A stretch of 64,000 nucleotides of DNA from JANNNF01 sp040385825 (lineage in GTDB: Bacteria; Pseudomonadota; Alphaproteobacteria; Rhodobacterales; Rhodobacteraceae), in the NCBI GenBank assembly GCA_040385825.1, contig JAZKGQ010000003.1:62001-126000 (forward strand), written 5' to 3'. The notes beneath the pieces are model-generated. The model was given only the letters and a program-made list of their open reading frames with translations. It did no database searches and was not told the origin of the DNA. Position numbers and translations under genes: made by a program. Shown piece after piece: positions 57,000 to 64,000 of this stretch (its first letter is position 1; each line of letters begins with the position of its first letter).

Positions 57000-57039
57000 C
57001 CCCTCCCCCCCGTGGGGAGGGGCTGGGGGTGGGGGGGGG
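57000..57039 (+). repeat. C/G-run hairpin and G-quadruplex-prone tract
   Basis: CCCCTCCCC (57000-57008) pairs with GGGGAGGGG (57014-57022), followed by GGGGG and nine G; four G-runs of at least four with 1-2 base loops could form a quadruplex. It sits between ftsB and pdhA. Confidence 0.65.
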
Positions 57040-57062
57040 CTATGGCAAAACGGCGGGGGGGG

Positions 57063-57365
57063 CTAGCGGATCACGATTTCATCTGCCCGCACATAGCCCA
57101 GCACATCGCGGGCCTGCTGGTCCAGCAGATCAAGGTCCAGATAGGAATCCGACAGGCGCAGCGTCTGGTTGCGCAGCGCGGCCAGTTCGGCCAGCAGACG
57201 GTCGCGTTCGATGGTCAGCGTCTCGGCCTCGGCGGTGATCTGCACACGGCGGAAGACGCCGTAATCACCCTGCACGGCGGCAAAGGTGAAATAGGCCCCC
57301 AGCATGAAGGCCAGCAGAAAATAGACGGTGCCACCGATGGCCATGCGGGAATGGGGATTGTTCAT
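57063..57365 (-). CDS. ftsB: FtsB/DivIC-like septum formation initiator
   Basis: 100 residues: a short cytoplasmic end, one membrane helix (GTVYFLLAFMLGAYFTFAAV), a coiled coil (RVQITAEAETLTIERDRLLAELAALRNQTLRL) and LDQQARDVLGYVRADEIVI, the usual pattern of FtsB-type divisome proteins. It lies between fda and pdhA, a placement of ftsB near glycolytic genes also seen in other alphaproteobacteria. Confidence 0.9.
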   Translation of the reverse strand: MNNPHSRMAIGGTVYFLLAFMLGAYFTFAAVQGDYGVFRRVQITAEAETLTIERDRLLAELAALRNQTLRLSDSYLDLDLLDQQARDVLGYVRADEIVIR

Positions 57366-57442
57366 GTAAAACTGCCTGCCTCGTGTCGTGGCCCCTCTTG
57401 ACCGGGGGCGTGCGCGAACAATGGCATGGGGCTTGTGCCAAC

Positions 57443-57471
57443 GGAAAGCCCCGGAACGTCCGGGGCCTTCC
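57443..57471 (-). terminator. Hairpin after fda
   Basis: On the minus strand GGAAGGCCCCGG pairs with CCGGGGCTTTCC around ACGTT; one mismatch and a weak T-run. It lies 23 bp past the fda stop. Confidence 0.6.
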
Positions 57472-57493
57472 TGCCGGTCAAATGTGTTGCAGA

Positions 57494-58387
57494 TCAGCCA
57501 GCAACAGAGGCCGCGTGAATCGAAGACACGGCCTTGGCCAGCAACGCGTCGAATTCGGCATCGGTCTGGTTCGCCGACAGCCCTTCGGACAGCGCACGGC
57601 TGAAGCTGGCGATGATGCCCCGGTTGCGAGCCAGAATCGCGTTGGCCGCATCGCGGGAATGCCCGCCCGACAGCGCCACCACCTTCAACACGCGCGGATG
57701 ATCCACCAGCGGCGCATAGAAATTGTCCAGGCTTGGCAGGCTGACCTTCAGCATCACCTGCCGACCTTGCGGCAGAGCGTCCAGCCCGCGCAACAGCGCC
57801 GCCTGCAGCAGCGCCTCGGCCTCTGGCTTGTCGGCAATCGAGATGGTCACTTCGGGTTCCAGAATCGGCATCATGCCATGCGACGCGACCTGCGCGCCAA
57901 TCGCAAACTGCTGGTCCACAATGGCCTGAATGCCCCGCACATTCGCTGCACCGATCACCGAGCGTTCCTTGGTGCCATACACCCCCGCCGCCTTGGCGCG
58001 TGCCAGCAGCGCGTCCAGATCCGGCATCGGCTTCATCAACTGGCAGCCGTCCACCTCGGCCTCCAACCCCTTGTCGATCTTCAGAAACGGCACGACATGG
58101 CGCTTGTCCCACAGATAGGTCGCGGTCGGCAGCCCATCGACCGTCCGGTCCATCGTCTGCTCGAACAGAATGGCCCCCACCACCTTGTCGCCGCTAAAGC
58201 CGGGCGATTGCATGATCCGGGCGCGCATCGCGTGGATCAGGTCATACATCCCGCTTTCCGTCGTCCAGGCGTCGTCCGCAACTCCGTATTGCTTCAACGC
58301 CTTGGGGGTGGACCCGCCGCTTTGGTCAAGGGCCGCGATAAAGCCGCGGCCCTCGCGTATTTGCGCCGTCATTTCCGAAAAACTCAT
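57494..58387 (-). CDS. fda: Fructose-bisphosphate aldolase class I
   Basis: Cleaves fructose 1,6-bisphosphate to triose phosphates by a Schiff base. In 297 residues: MSFSEMTAQIREGRGFIAALDQSGGSTPKAL, FLKIDKGLE, LEPEVTIS, the VMLKVSLP strand with the probable Schiff-base Lys, and ALSGGHSRDAANAIL. The ATG at 58387 is used; upstream in-frame residues lack homology. Follows pgk on the same strand. Confidence 0.95.
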   Translation of the reverse strand: MSFSEMTAQIREGRGFIAALDQSGGSTPKALKQYGVADDAWTTESGMYDLIHAMRARIMQSPGFSGDKVVGAILFEQTMDRTVDGLPTATYLWDKRHVVPFLKIDKGLEAEVDGCQLMKPMPDLDALLARAKAAGVYGTKERSVIGAANVRGIQAIVDQQFAIGAQVASHGMMPILEPEVTISIADKPEAEALLQAALLRGLDALPQGRQVMLKVSLPSLDNFYAPLVDHPRVLKVVALSGGHSRDAANAILARNRGIIASFSRALSEGLSANQTDAEFDALLAKAVSSIHAASVAG

Positions 58388-58474
58388 CGCAACCGTCCTT
58401 TCTCGCAAGCCTGCCTTTCGGCCATAGCCCCGACGGTCCGGTCCGTGCAATCCTGATTGCGCTACCAGTCGGCA

Positions 58475-59665
58475 CTAAGCCATCAGGGCGGTGACACCGG
58501 GCAAATCCTTGCCCTCCATCCATTCAAGGAACGCACCGCCTGCCGTGGAAATGAAGGTGAAATGCGCCGCCGCCCCGGCCTGATTCAGGGCAGCAACGGT
58601 ATCGCCGCCCCCGGCGACCGAAATCAGCCCGCCCTTGGCTGTCAGATCCGCCGCAGCCTTCGCCGCCGCATTGGTCGCCGCATCAAAGGGGGTGATCTCG
58701 AACGCGCCAAGCGGCCCGTTCCAGATCAGCGTCTTGCTGGCCTTGAACACCGCCTCGATGGCCGCCACGGTTGCAGGCCCCGCATCCAGAATCATCGCAT
58801 CCGCCGGGCATTTGCCCACCGGCAGCACCTCGGATGCCGCGCCCGCCTTGAACGCGCGCGCCACCACGATGTCCACCGGCAGATGGATGGTGCAGCCCGC
58901 GGCCTTGGCCTTGGCGACAATTTCCAGCGCTGTCGCGGCCATGTCGCGTTCGGCCAACGATTTGCCGACCTCGACCCCCTGCGCCACAAGGAAGGTGTTG
59001 GCCATGCCGCCGCCGATCACCAGATGATCGACCTTGGTCACCAGATTGCCCAGCAATTCCAGCTTGGTCGACACCTTCGCCCCCCCCACGACCGCCACCA
59101 CAGGCCGTTCGGGCGTGCCCAGGGCGGCTTCCAGCGCGCGCAATTCGGCCTCCATCAACCGCCCCGCCGCCGCTGGCAACAGATGCGCAATCCCGGCGGT
59201 GGAGGCATGCGCCCGGTGGGCTGCCGAAAACGCATCGTTCACGAACACATCGCCCAGGGCCGCCAGAGCCTTCGCCATCTCCGGGTCATTGGCCTCCTCG
59301 CCCGCATGAAACCGGGTGTTTTCCAGCAACACCACATCGCCCGGACCCGCCGCCGCAATCGCCGCCGCGGCCACTTCGCCCACGCAATCCGCGCCGAACA
59401 CCACGCGGCGCCCCAAGGCCGCCTCCAACGCAGGCACCACATGCGCAAGGCTCATCGACGGCACCACCTTGCCCTTTGGCCGGTCGAAATGCGCCAGCAG
59501 CACAACCCGGCCGCCCCGCGCCAGAATATCCTCCACCGTGGGCACGATCTTTTCGATCCGGGTCGCGTCTGTCACCACGCCGCCTTCCATCGGCACGTTT
59601 ATGTCCACGCGCGTCAGCACGACGCTGCCCGCCAATGCCACGTCATCCAGGGTTTTCCATGCCAT
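58475..59665 (-). CDS. pgk: Phosphoglycerate kinase
   Basis: ATP-forming step of glycolysis. The 396 residues begin [29 protein letters not shown] (substrate-binding Arg/Asp region), include [13 protein letters not shown], and in the nucleotide domain [23 protein letters not shown] and WNGPLGAFE plus [11 protein letters not shown]. The ATG 59665 matches family N-termini. Confidence 0.97.
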   Translation of the reverse strand: MAWKTLDDVALAGSVVLTRVDINVPMEGGVVTDATRIEKIVPTVEDILARGGRVVLLAHFDRPKGKVVPSMSLAHVVPALEAALGRRVVFGADCVGEVAAAAIAAAGPGDVVLLENTRFHAGEEANDPEMAKALAALGDVFVNDAFSAAHRAHASTAGIAHLLPAAAGRLMEAELRALEAALGTPERPVVAVVGGAKVSTKLELLGNLVTKVDHLVIGGGMANTFLVAQGVEVGKSLAERDMAATALEIVAKAKAAGCTIHLPVDIVVARAFKAGAASEVLPVGKCPADAMILDAGPATVAAIEAVFKASKTLIWNGPLGAFEITPFDAATNAAAKAAADLTAKGGLISVAGGGDTVAALNQAGAAAHFTFISTAGGAFLEWMEGKDLPGVTALMA

Positions 59666-59801
59666 CGGGGGCCTCCATCTGCTGTTCAACCGCTTTTGAC
59701 GCGCAAAGCAGGGCGCAGTCAACCGATCTGGCAGGTTTGCCCTTCCCCTTTGCCCCCCCCGACATTACGTTCCCGCGCAATCAAACCGCAAAGGACGCCC
59801 C

Positions 59802-60311
59802 ATGGCTGACATCACAGACCCGGAAAACACCATCATCCTGACGCTGAAAGACGGCGAAGTGGTGATCGCCCTGCTGCCCGACGTGGCCCCCAAACACGTC
59901 GAACGCATGAAGACCCTTGCCCGCGCCAAGGCCTATGACAACGTGTGTTTTCACCGTGTGATCAACGGTTTCATGGCCCAGACGGGTGATGTCGAAAACG
60001 GCAACATGGAAAACAACTTCAACCTGCGCCGCGCAGGCACCGGCGGGTCCGAACACCCCGATCTGCCCGCTGAATTCTCCAAACTGCCGCATGCGCGCGG
60101 GTCGATCGGCGCTGCCCGGTCGTCGAACCCCAATTCGGCCAACAGCCAGTTCTTCATCAACTTCACTGACAATTCCTTCCTGAACGGCCAGTACACCGTC
60201 TACGGTCAGGTGATCTCGGGGATGGAGCATGTGGACAAGATCGCCAAGGGCGAGCCGCCGGCAAACCCCGACCGCATGATCACAGTCCGGGTGGCCGCCG
60301 ATGTTGCGTAA
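59802..60311 (+). CDS. Cyclophilin-type peptidyl-prolyl isomerase, cytoplasmic
   Basis: 169 residues with no signal peptide. Cyclophilin motifs VCFHRVINGFMAQTGDVENG, RGSIGAARSSNPNSANSQFFINF and FLNGQYTVYGQVISGMEHVDKI are clear. Its stop overlaps by 11 bp the start of a second cyclophilin with a signal peptide. Confidence 0.94.
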   Translation: MADITDPENTIILTLKDGEVVIALLPDVAPKHVERMKTLARAKAYDNVCFHRVINGFMAQTGDVENGNMENNFNLRRAGTGGSEHPDLPAEFSKLPHARGSIGAARSSNPNSANSQFFINFTDNSFLNGQYTVYGQVISGMEHVDKIAKGEPPANPDRMITVRVAADVA

Positions 60312-60861
60312 CGCCCTGACCCTTGCGGCCCTGATGCTGGGCACCGCCGCCTTCGCGCAAGACGCCACCGACGGCCCCGGTCCGAACCTGGCAATCGACG
60401 TGGCAGGCGGCGCCAATGGCACCATCGTCATCGACCTGCTGCCCGATGTGGCGCCCAAGCATGTGGCGCAGATCACCGCCCTTGCCACCGAGGGCGCCTA
60501 TGACGGCGTGGTGTTCCACCGCGTCATCGACGGCTTCATGGCGCAGACCGGCGATGTGAAGTTCGGCAAATCGGGCGGCGATCTGGGGCAGGCGGGCATG
60601 GGCGGGTCCGACAAACCCGATCTTCCGGCCGAGTTTTCGGACATCTCGTTCGACCGCGGCATTGTCGGCATGGCCCGCAGCCAATCCCCCGACAGCGGCA
60701 ACAGCCAGTTCTTCATCATGTTCGCACCGGGTGAATTTCTGAACGGCCAGTATACTGTCGTGGGCCGGGTGATCTCGGGCATGGAGGTGGTCGATGCCAT
60801 CACCAAAGGCGAACCGCCGGCCACGCCGGATGTGATGACGAAAGTCACCGTGCAACCGTAA
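60301..60861 (+). CDS. Cyclophilin-type peptidyl-prolyl isomerase, periplasmic
   Basis: 186 residues: signal peptide about 1-18 (LRNALTLAALMLGTAAFA), then VVFHRVIDGFMAQTGDVKFG, GIVGMARSQSPDSGNSQFFIMF and FLNGQYTVVGRVISGMEVVDAI. Paired with the cytoplasmic paralogue just upstream, an apparent tandem duplication with one copy sent to the periplasm. Confidence 0.94.
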   Translation: MLRNALTLAALMLGTAAFAQDATDGPGPNLAIDVAGGANGTIVIDLLPDVAPKHVAQITALATEGAYDGVVFHRVIDGFMAQTGDVKFGKSGGDLGQAGMGGSDKPDLPAEFSDISFDRGIVGMARSQSPDSGNSQFFIMFAPGEFLNGQYTVVGRVISGMEVVDAITKGEPPATPDVMTKVTVQP

Positions 60862-60878
60862 CCGTGCAACCGTAATGG

Positions 60879-60924
60879 TTGAAATCCACAGGGATTGACG
60901 TTATACTGCGTCATTCCCTGTGGA
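60879..60924 (+). promoter_or_regulatory. Toxin-antitoxin promoter with palindromic operator
   Basis: TTGAAA (60879-60884), exactly 17 bases, TATACT (60902-60907): a near-consensus promoter. Overlaying it, arms 60885-60900 and 60909-60924 (TCCACAGGGATTGACG and its complement with one mismatch) form a 16-bp inverted repeat around TTATACTG. A protein bound there would cover the spacer, -10 and start site, the usual layout of TA autorepression. Confidence 0.8.
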
Positions 60925-60932
60925 GCTTGCCC

Positions 60933-61289
60933 ATGAACATCGCCCTGACCCATCGGCCCGATGCCCCCGGCTTTTCCCCCCGTGCCATCGCCGACCTGCT
61001 GCTGACAACGGTTGACGATGTGGCCCGGTCCATCGGGCTTGGCCGTGACGCCCTGTCGCGCAAGGACCGGATCGGCACCCCCCGCACCCAGACCCGCCTG
61101 CGCGAGATGGTTGAAATCCTCAACCGCGTCTCGCCGCGTTTCGGGTCCGATCTGCTGGCCTATGCGTGGTATCGGTCGGAAACGCTGCCCGGTTTTGGCG
61201 GGTTGACCGCGATGCACCTGCTGGCGCAAGGCCGCGCGTCCGAGGTGATGGAGTATATCGACGCGGTGGATGCGGGCATCTACGCCTGA
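60933..61289 (+). CDS. Antitoxin, Xre/MbcA/ParS family
   Basis: 118 residues: an N-terminal helix-turn-helix part (FSPRAIADLLLTTVDDVARSIGLGRDALSRKDRIG) and a C-terminal MbcA/ParS toxin-binding domain (LREMVEILNRVSPRFGSDLLAYAWYRSETLPGFGGLTAMHLLAQGRASEVMEYIDAVDAGIYA pattern, cited as positions 62-118). GGAG lies 8 bases before ATG 60933. The stop codon directly abuts the toxin ATG. Confidence 0.92.
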   Translation: MNIALTHRPDAPGFSPRAIADLLLTTVDDVARSIGLGRDALSRKDRIGTPRTQTRLREMVEILNRVSPRFGSDLLAYAWYRSETLPGFGGLTAMHLLAQGRASEVMEYIDAVDAGIYA

Positions 61290-61784
61290 ATGCGGTTCGG
61301 CGGCATCGTCTACCGCGCGCTGAACCCGGTCTGGGTGGCGGACCCGCTGTCGGGCGAAGGCGCGCGCCGTTTTGGCGGGCGCTTCAACCCCAAGGGCATG
61401 GCCGCGCTTTACACCACGCTTGATCCGGTGACGGCACTGCGCGAGGTGTCGCAGGTCGGCCAACCGCTGCAACCAACCCTGCTGATCAGCTTTCGGGCCG
61501 ATGTGGACCCGGTGTTCGACGCCTGCGATGCAGGCCTGCTGGCAGCGCAGGGCCTGACCCAGGCCGACCTTGCCGCCGATGACTGGCGCGTGCGGCCCGA
61601 TCCGGCAGGGCAGGTCCTGGCGCGCAACCTTTGCGCCCAGGGCTATGCGGGCTTGCTTGGCCCCAGTTACGCCCGCATGGCCGCAGCGGGCGCGCGCAAC
61701 CTGGTCCTGTGGCGCTGGACCCCTGCCAGCCTGTGCCTCATCGACGATGACGCGCGGCTGGCAGGTTCCATTACCCCAACGTGA
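61290..61784 (+). CDS. RES domain toxin
   Basis: 164 residues of the RES family: Arg in VYRALNP, the [20 protein letters not shown] block, Glu in [10 protein letters not shown], and Ser in LLGPSYARM make the R-E-S trio. Relatives degrade NAD+ (MbcT) or ADP-ribosylate phosphoribosylpyrophosphate synthetase (ParT). All key residues seem present, so it looks active. Its last 14 bp overlap the convergent tyrS. Confidence 0.92.
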   Translation: MRFGGIVYRALNPVWVADPLSGEGARRFGGRFNPKGMAALYTTLDPVTALREVSQVGQPLQPTLLISFRADVDPVFDACDAGLLAAQGLTQADLAADDWRVRPDPAGQVLARNLCAQGYAGLLGPSYARMAAAGARNLVLWRWTPASLCLIDDDARLAGSITPT

Positions 61785-63021
61785 TCAGCGCGTGACGCTT
61801 CTTGCCCGCCGTCAGCTTGACGGAATCGGCCAGATCGCCCGCGCCGATCTTCTGGCCTGCGTCCAGCACCACCTCGTCATTCATGCGCGCGCCGCCATCC
61901 TGAATCAGGCGCTTGGCATCCTTGCCGCTGGCGGCAAGGCCAGCCCGCACGAACAGTTGCGCCACGGTGATGCCTTCGGTCAGGTCCGCGACAGAGACAT
62001 GATAGGTCGGCAGATCATCCCCGACGCCGCCCCGTTCAAACACCTCGCGCGCCGTGGCCTCTGCCGCCGCCGCAGCCTCGGCCCCGTGCAGCAGGGTGGT
62101 GACGGCATTGGCCAGCACCACCTTGGCCGCGTTGATGTCAGACCCCGACAGCGCGCCCAGACGGTCGCATTCGTCAATCTCCATCTCGGTGTACAGCTTC
62201 AGGAACCGGCCCACATCGGCGTCGGTCGTATTCCGCCAGTACTGCCAGAATTCATAGGGCGACAGCATGTCGGCATTCAGCCACACCGCCCCGCCCAGAC
62301 TTTTGCCCATCTTCCTGCCATCCGAGGTGGTCAGCAAGGGCGAGGTCAGCCCGTACACGTCATGCCCGATCACCCGGCGCGTCAGATCCACCCCGTTGAC
62401 GATATTGCCCCACTGATCCGACCCGCCCATCTGCAACAGACAGCCATAGCGGCGGTTCAGTTCAAGAAAATCATAGGCTTGCAGGATCATGTAGTTGAAT
62501 TCAAGGAAGGACAGGCTTTGTTCCCGGTCCAGCCGCGACTTTACGCTTTCAAACGACAGCATCCGGTTCACCGAAAAATGCTTGCCGATATCGCGCAGAA
62601 ACCCGATGTAGTTCAGCCCGTCCAGCCAGTCGGCATTGTTGACCATCACCGCATCGGTCGGCCCGTCGCCAAAGGTGACATAGGGCGAAAACGCCCGCTT
62701 GATGCCTGCGATGTTGTCGTCGATCTGCGCATTGGTCAGCAGCGGGCGTTCATCGGCGCGGAAACTGGGATCGCCGATCTTCGTCGTGCCGCCGCCCATC
62801 AGGATGATTGGCTTGCCGCCGCATTTCTGCAACCAGCGCAGCATCATGATCTGGATAAGCCCGCCCACATGCAGCGACGTGGCCGTCGCGTCAAAGCCGA
62901 TATAGCCCGGCACCACCCCTGCCGCAAAGGCCTCGTCCAGCGCCTGATAATCCGTGCAGTCGGCCAGATAGCCGCGGGTCATCATCACGCGAATGAAATC
63001 GGATTTCGGATGGTAGGTCAT
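61771..63021 (-). CDS. tyrS: Tyrosyl-tRNA synthetase
   Basis: 416 residues; class I motifs appear as SLHVGGL (HIGH-type) and [10 protein letters not shown] (KMSKS-type), with [10 protein letters not shown] and [12 protein letters not shown] in the tyrosine pocket, and a C-terminal S4 RNA-binding domain (about 350-410, [23 protein letters not shown]). The start ATG 63021 has GAGG upstream. Divergent from anmK with only 57 bp between. Confidence 0.97.
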   Translation of the reverse strand: MTYHPKSDFIRVMMTRGYLADCTDYQALDEAFAAGVVPGYIGFDATATSLHVGGLIQIMMLRWLQKCGGKPIILMGGGTTKIGDPSFRADERPLLTNAQIDDNIAGIKRAFSPYVTFGDGPTDAVMVNNADWLDGLNYIGFLRDIGKHFSVNRMLSFESVKSRLDREQSLSFLEFNYMILQAYDFLELNRRYGCLLQMGGSDQWGNIVNGVDLTRRVIGHDVYGLTSPLLTTSDGRKMGKSLGGAVWLNADMLSPYEFWQYWRNTTDADVGRFLKLYTEMEIDECDRLGALSGSDINAAKVVLANAVTTLLHGAEAAAAAEATAREVFERGGVGDDLPTYHVSVADLTEGITVAQLFVRAGLAASGKDAKRLIQDGGARMNDEVVLDAGQKIGAGDLADSVKLTAGKKRHALITLG

Positions 63022-63078
63022 GGTCGCCTCGTGCATTAAGGTGTGCAGGCTATAACCGGGGCGGGGGGCAAGGGGAAG

Positions 63079-64000
63079 ATGGCAGAGCCGATCTGGGCAC
63101 TTGGCACCATGTCGGGCACCTCGCTGGATGGCGTGGATGCCGCAATGGTGCGCAGCGATGGCCACCGGATCATCGAATTCGGCCCCGATGCCTACCGCCC
63201 CTATACGGCAGCCGAGCAATCCACCATCCGCGCGGCCTTTGGGCTGTGGCCCGGCGATCCGGGGGTGGAGGCGGCGGCAGAAGTGGTGGAAACCGCCCAT
63301 GCCGAGGTGCTGTCGCGGTTTTCCGGGGCCGATCTGGTGGGCTTTCACGGCCAGACCCTTGCGCATGATCCATCCGGGCGCGGCACGCATCAGGCGGGCT
63401 CCGGCGCGGTGCTGGCGCAGGTTCTGGGCCTGCCGGTGGTCTGGGATTTTCGCAGCAGCGATGTGGTGCTTGGCGGGCAGGGGGCGCCTCTGGCCCCGTT
63501 CTATCATTTTGCCTGTGCCCGCTGGATGGGCGCCGATGCGCCGCTCGCGTTCCTGAACATGGGCGGTGTGGGCAACCTGACCTGGGTGGACCCGTCGCAG
63601 CCCGCGCCGGAAACCCATGGCGCGCTGCTGGCCTTCGACACCGGCCCCGCCAATGCCCCGGTGAACGATCTGATGCAGGCACGGCTAGGATTGGGGTTCG
63701 ATGATGCGGGCCGGATGGCGGCGGCGGGCCGCCCGGATCAGCGCGTTCTGGATGCTTTCGCAGCCCATCCCTATTTCTTCAAGATGCCGCCCAAATCCTT
63801 GGATCGCAACGATTTTCACGCGCTTCTTGGCATGGTCCAACCCCTGTCCACCGCAGATGCCGCCGCCACCCTGACCGCCGCTGCCGCATTGGCCGTGGCG
63901 CTTGGCAGCCAGCATTTCCCCAGCCCCGTCACCCGCCTGCTGGTCACGGGCGGCGGGCGGCACAATGCCACCCTGATGCGCGCGCTGTCGGCCCGCCTGA
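63079..64000 (+). CDS. anmK: Anhydro-N-acetylmuramic acid kinase AnmK (partial)
   Basis: Recycles murein: phosphorylates anhydroMurNAc to MurNAc-6-P. 307 codons are visible and the end lies outside the window. The ATP-binding [55 protein letters not shown] and [13 protein letters not shown] segments are typical. AAGGGG precedes ATG 63079. Confidence 0.95.
   Translation, partial: MAEPIWALGTMSGTSLDGVDAAMVRSDGHRIIEFGPDAYRPYTAAEQSTIRAAFGLWPGDPGVEAAAEVVETAHAEVLSRFSGADLVGFHGQTLAHDPSGRGTHQAGSGAVLAQVLGLPVVWDFRSSDVVLGGQGAPLAPFYHFACARWMGADAPLAFLNMGGVGNLTWVDPSQPAPETHGALLAFDTGPANAPVNDLMQARLGLGFDDAGRMAAAGRPDQRVLDAFAAHPYFFKMPPKSLDRNDFHALLGMVQPLSTADAAATLTAAAALAVALGSQHFPSPVTRLLVTGGGRHNATLMRALSARL

Overview
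The window is one stretch of a GC-rich alphaproteobacterial chromosome, almost certainly from the Rhodobacterales (Rhodobacter/Gemmobacter/Tabrizicola-type Rhodobacteraceae). The evidence is the gene content and order: an lpxI-type lipid A pathway, a pyruvate dehydrogenase E1-beta with its own lipoyl domain, sciP next to ctrA, a GTTC-N7-GTTC SOS box, and a complete cluster laid out like the Rhodobacter capsulatus gene transfer agent (RcGTA). Species cannot be fixed from the sequence alone. No rRNA, CRISPR array, insertion sequence, integrase or replication origin was recognised; one tRNA-Leu is present.

Layout. 1-3.4 kb: a truncated Tat-type peptide/nickel-family ABC binding protein, an AraC regulator and miaA, all on the minus strand. 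3.5-15.7 kb: a long plus-strand envelope and translation run pyrH-frr-uppS-cdsA-dxr-rseP-(49-aa membrane protein)-bamA-ompH/skp-fabZ-lpxA-lpxI-lpxB, covering ribosome recycling, isoprenoid, phospholipid, outer-membrane protein and lipid A synthesis. 15.7-18.1 kb: mnmA, then the cell-cycle pair sciP and ctrA. 18.2-22.7 kb: ligA, recG and a 40-aa membrane protein behind an SOS box. 22.7-29.3 kb: a NifU-like protein, hisI, a Hint-domain protein, tRNA-Leu, trigger factor, an unassigned nuclease-like protein, a DMT permease and an RTX protein. 29.5-33 kb: the rpsF-rpsR-rplI operon, a YceI protein and a cytochrome b561-YceI fusion. 33.1-37.9 kb: fabD-fabG-acpP-fabF-mltG.

38.1-52.2 kb holds the GTA cluster: small and large terminase, portal, protease, capsid, connectors, tail tube, chaperones, tape measure, baseplate proteins, a peptidase and a 1298-aa tail-tip protein, all on one strand with no integrase, lysis or replication genes. 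Its upstream region has a perfect CtrA-type box (TTAA-N7-TTAA), a near-consensus sigma70 promoter and then an intrinsic terminator before the first gene, so the cluster may be controlled by CtrA and by attenuation. ctrA itself lies 20 kb upstream.

52.3-64 kb: cysE, then on the minus strand pgk-fda-ftsB-pdhA-pdhB-pdhC (lower glycolysis to acetyl-CoA), two tandem cyclophilins, an Xre/MbcA-RES toxin-antitoxin pair with a large palindromic operator, tyrS, and a truncated anmK.

The items most worth following up are the GTA control region, the SOS-box-driven 40-aa membrane protein (a possible functional analogue of Caulobacter SidA), the autoregulated RES toxin-antitoxin locus, and a family of hairpin repeats of which one supplies the miaA start codon and two separate terL from the portal gene.
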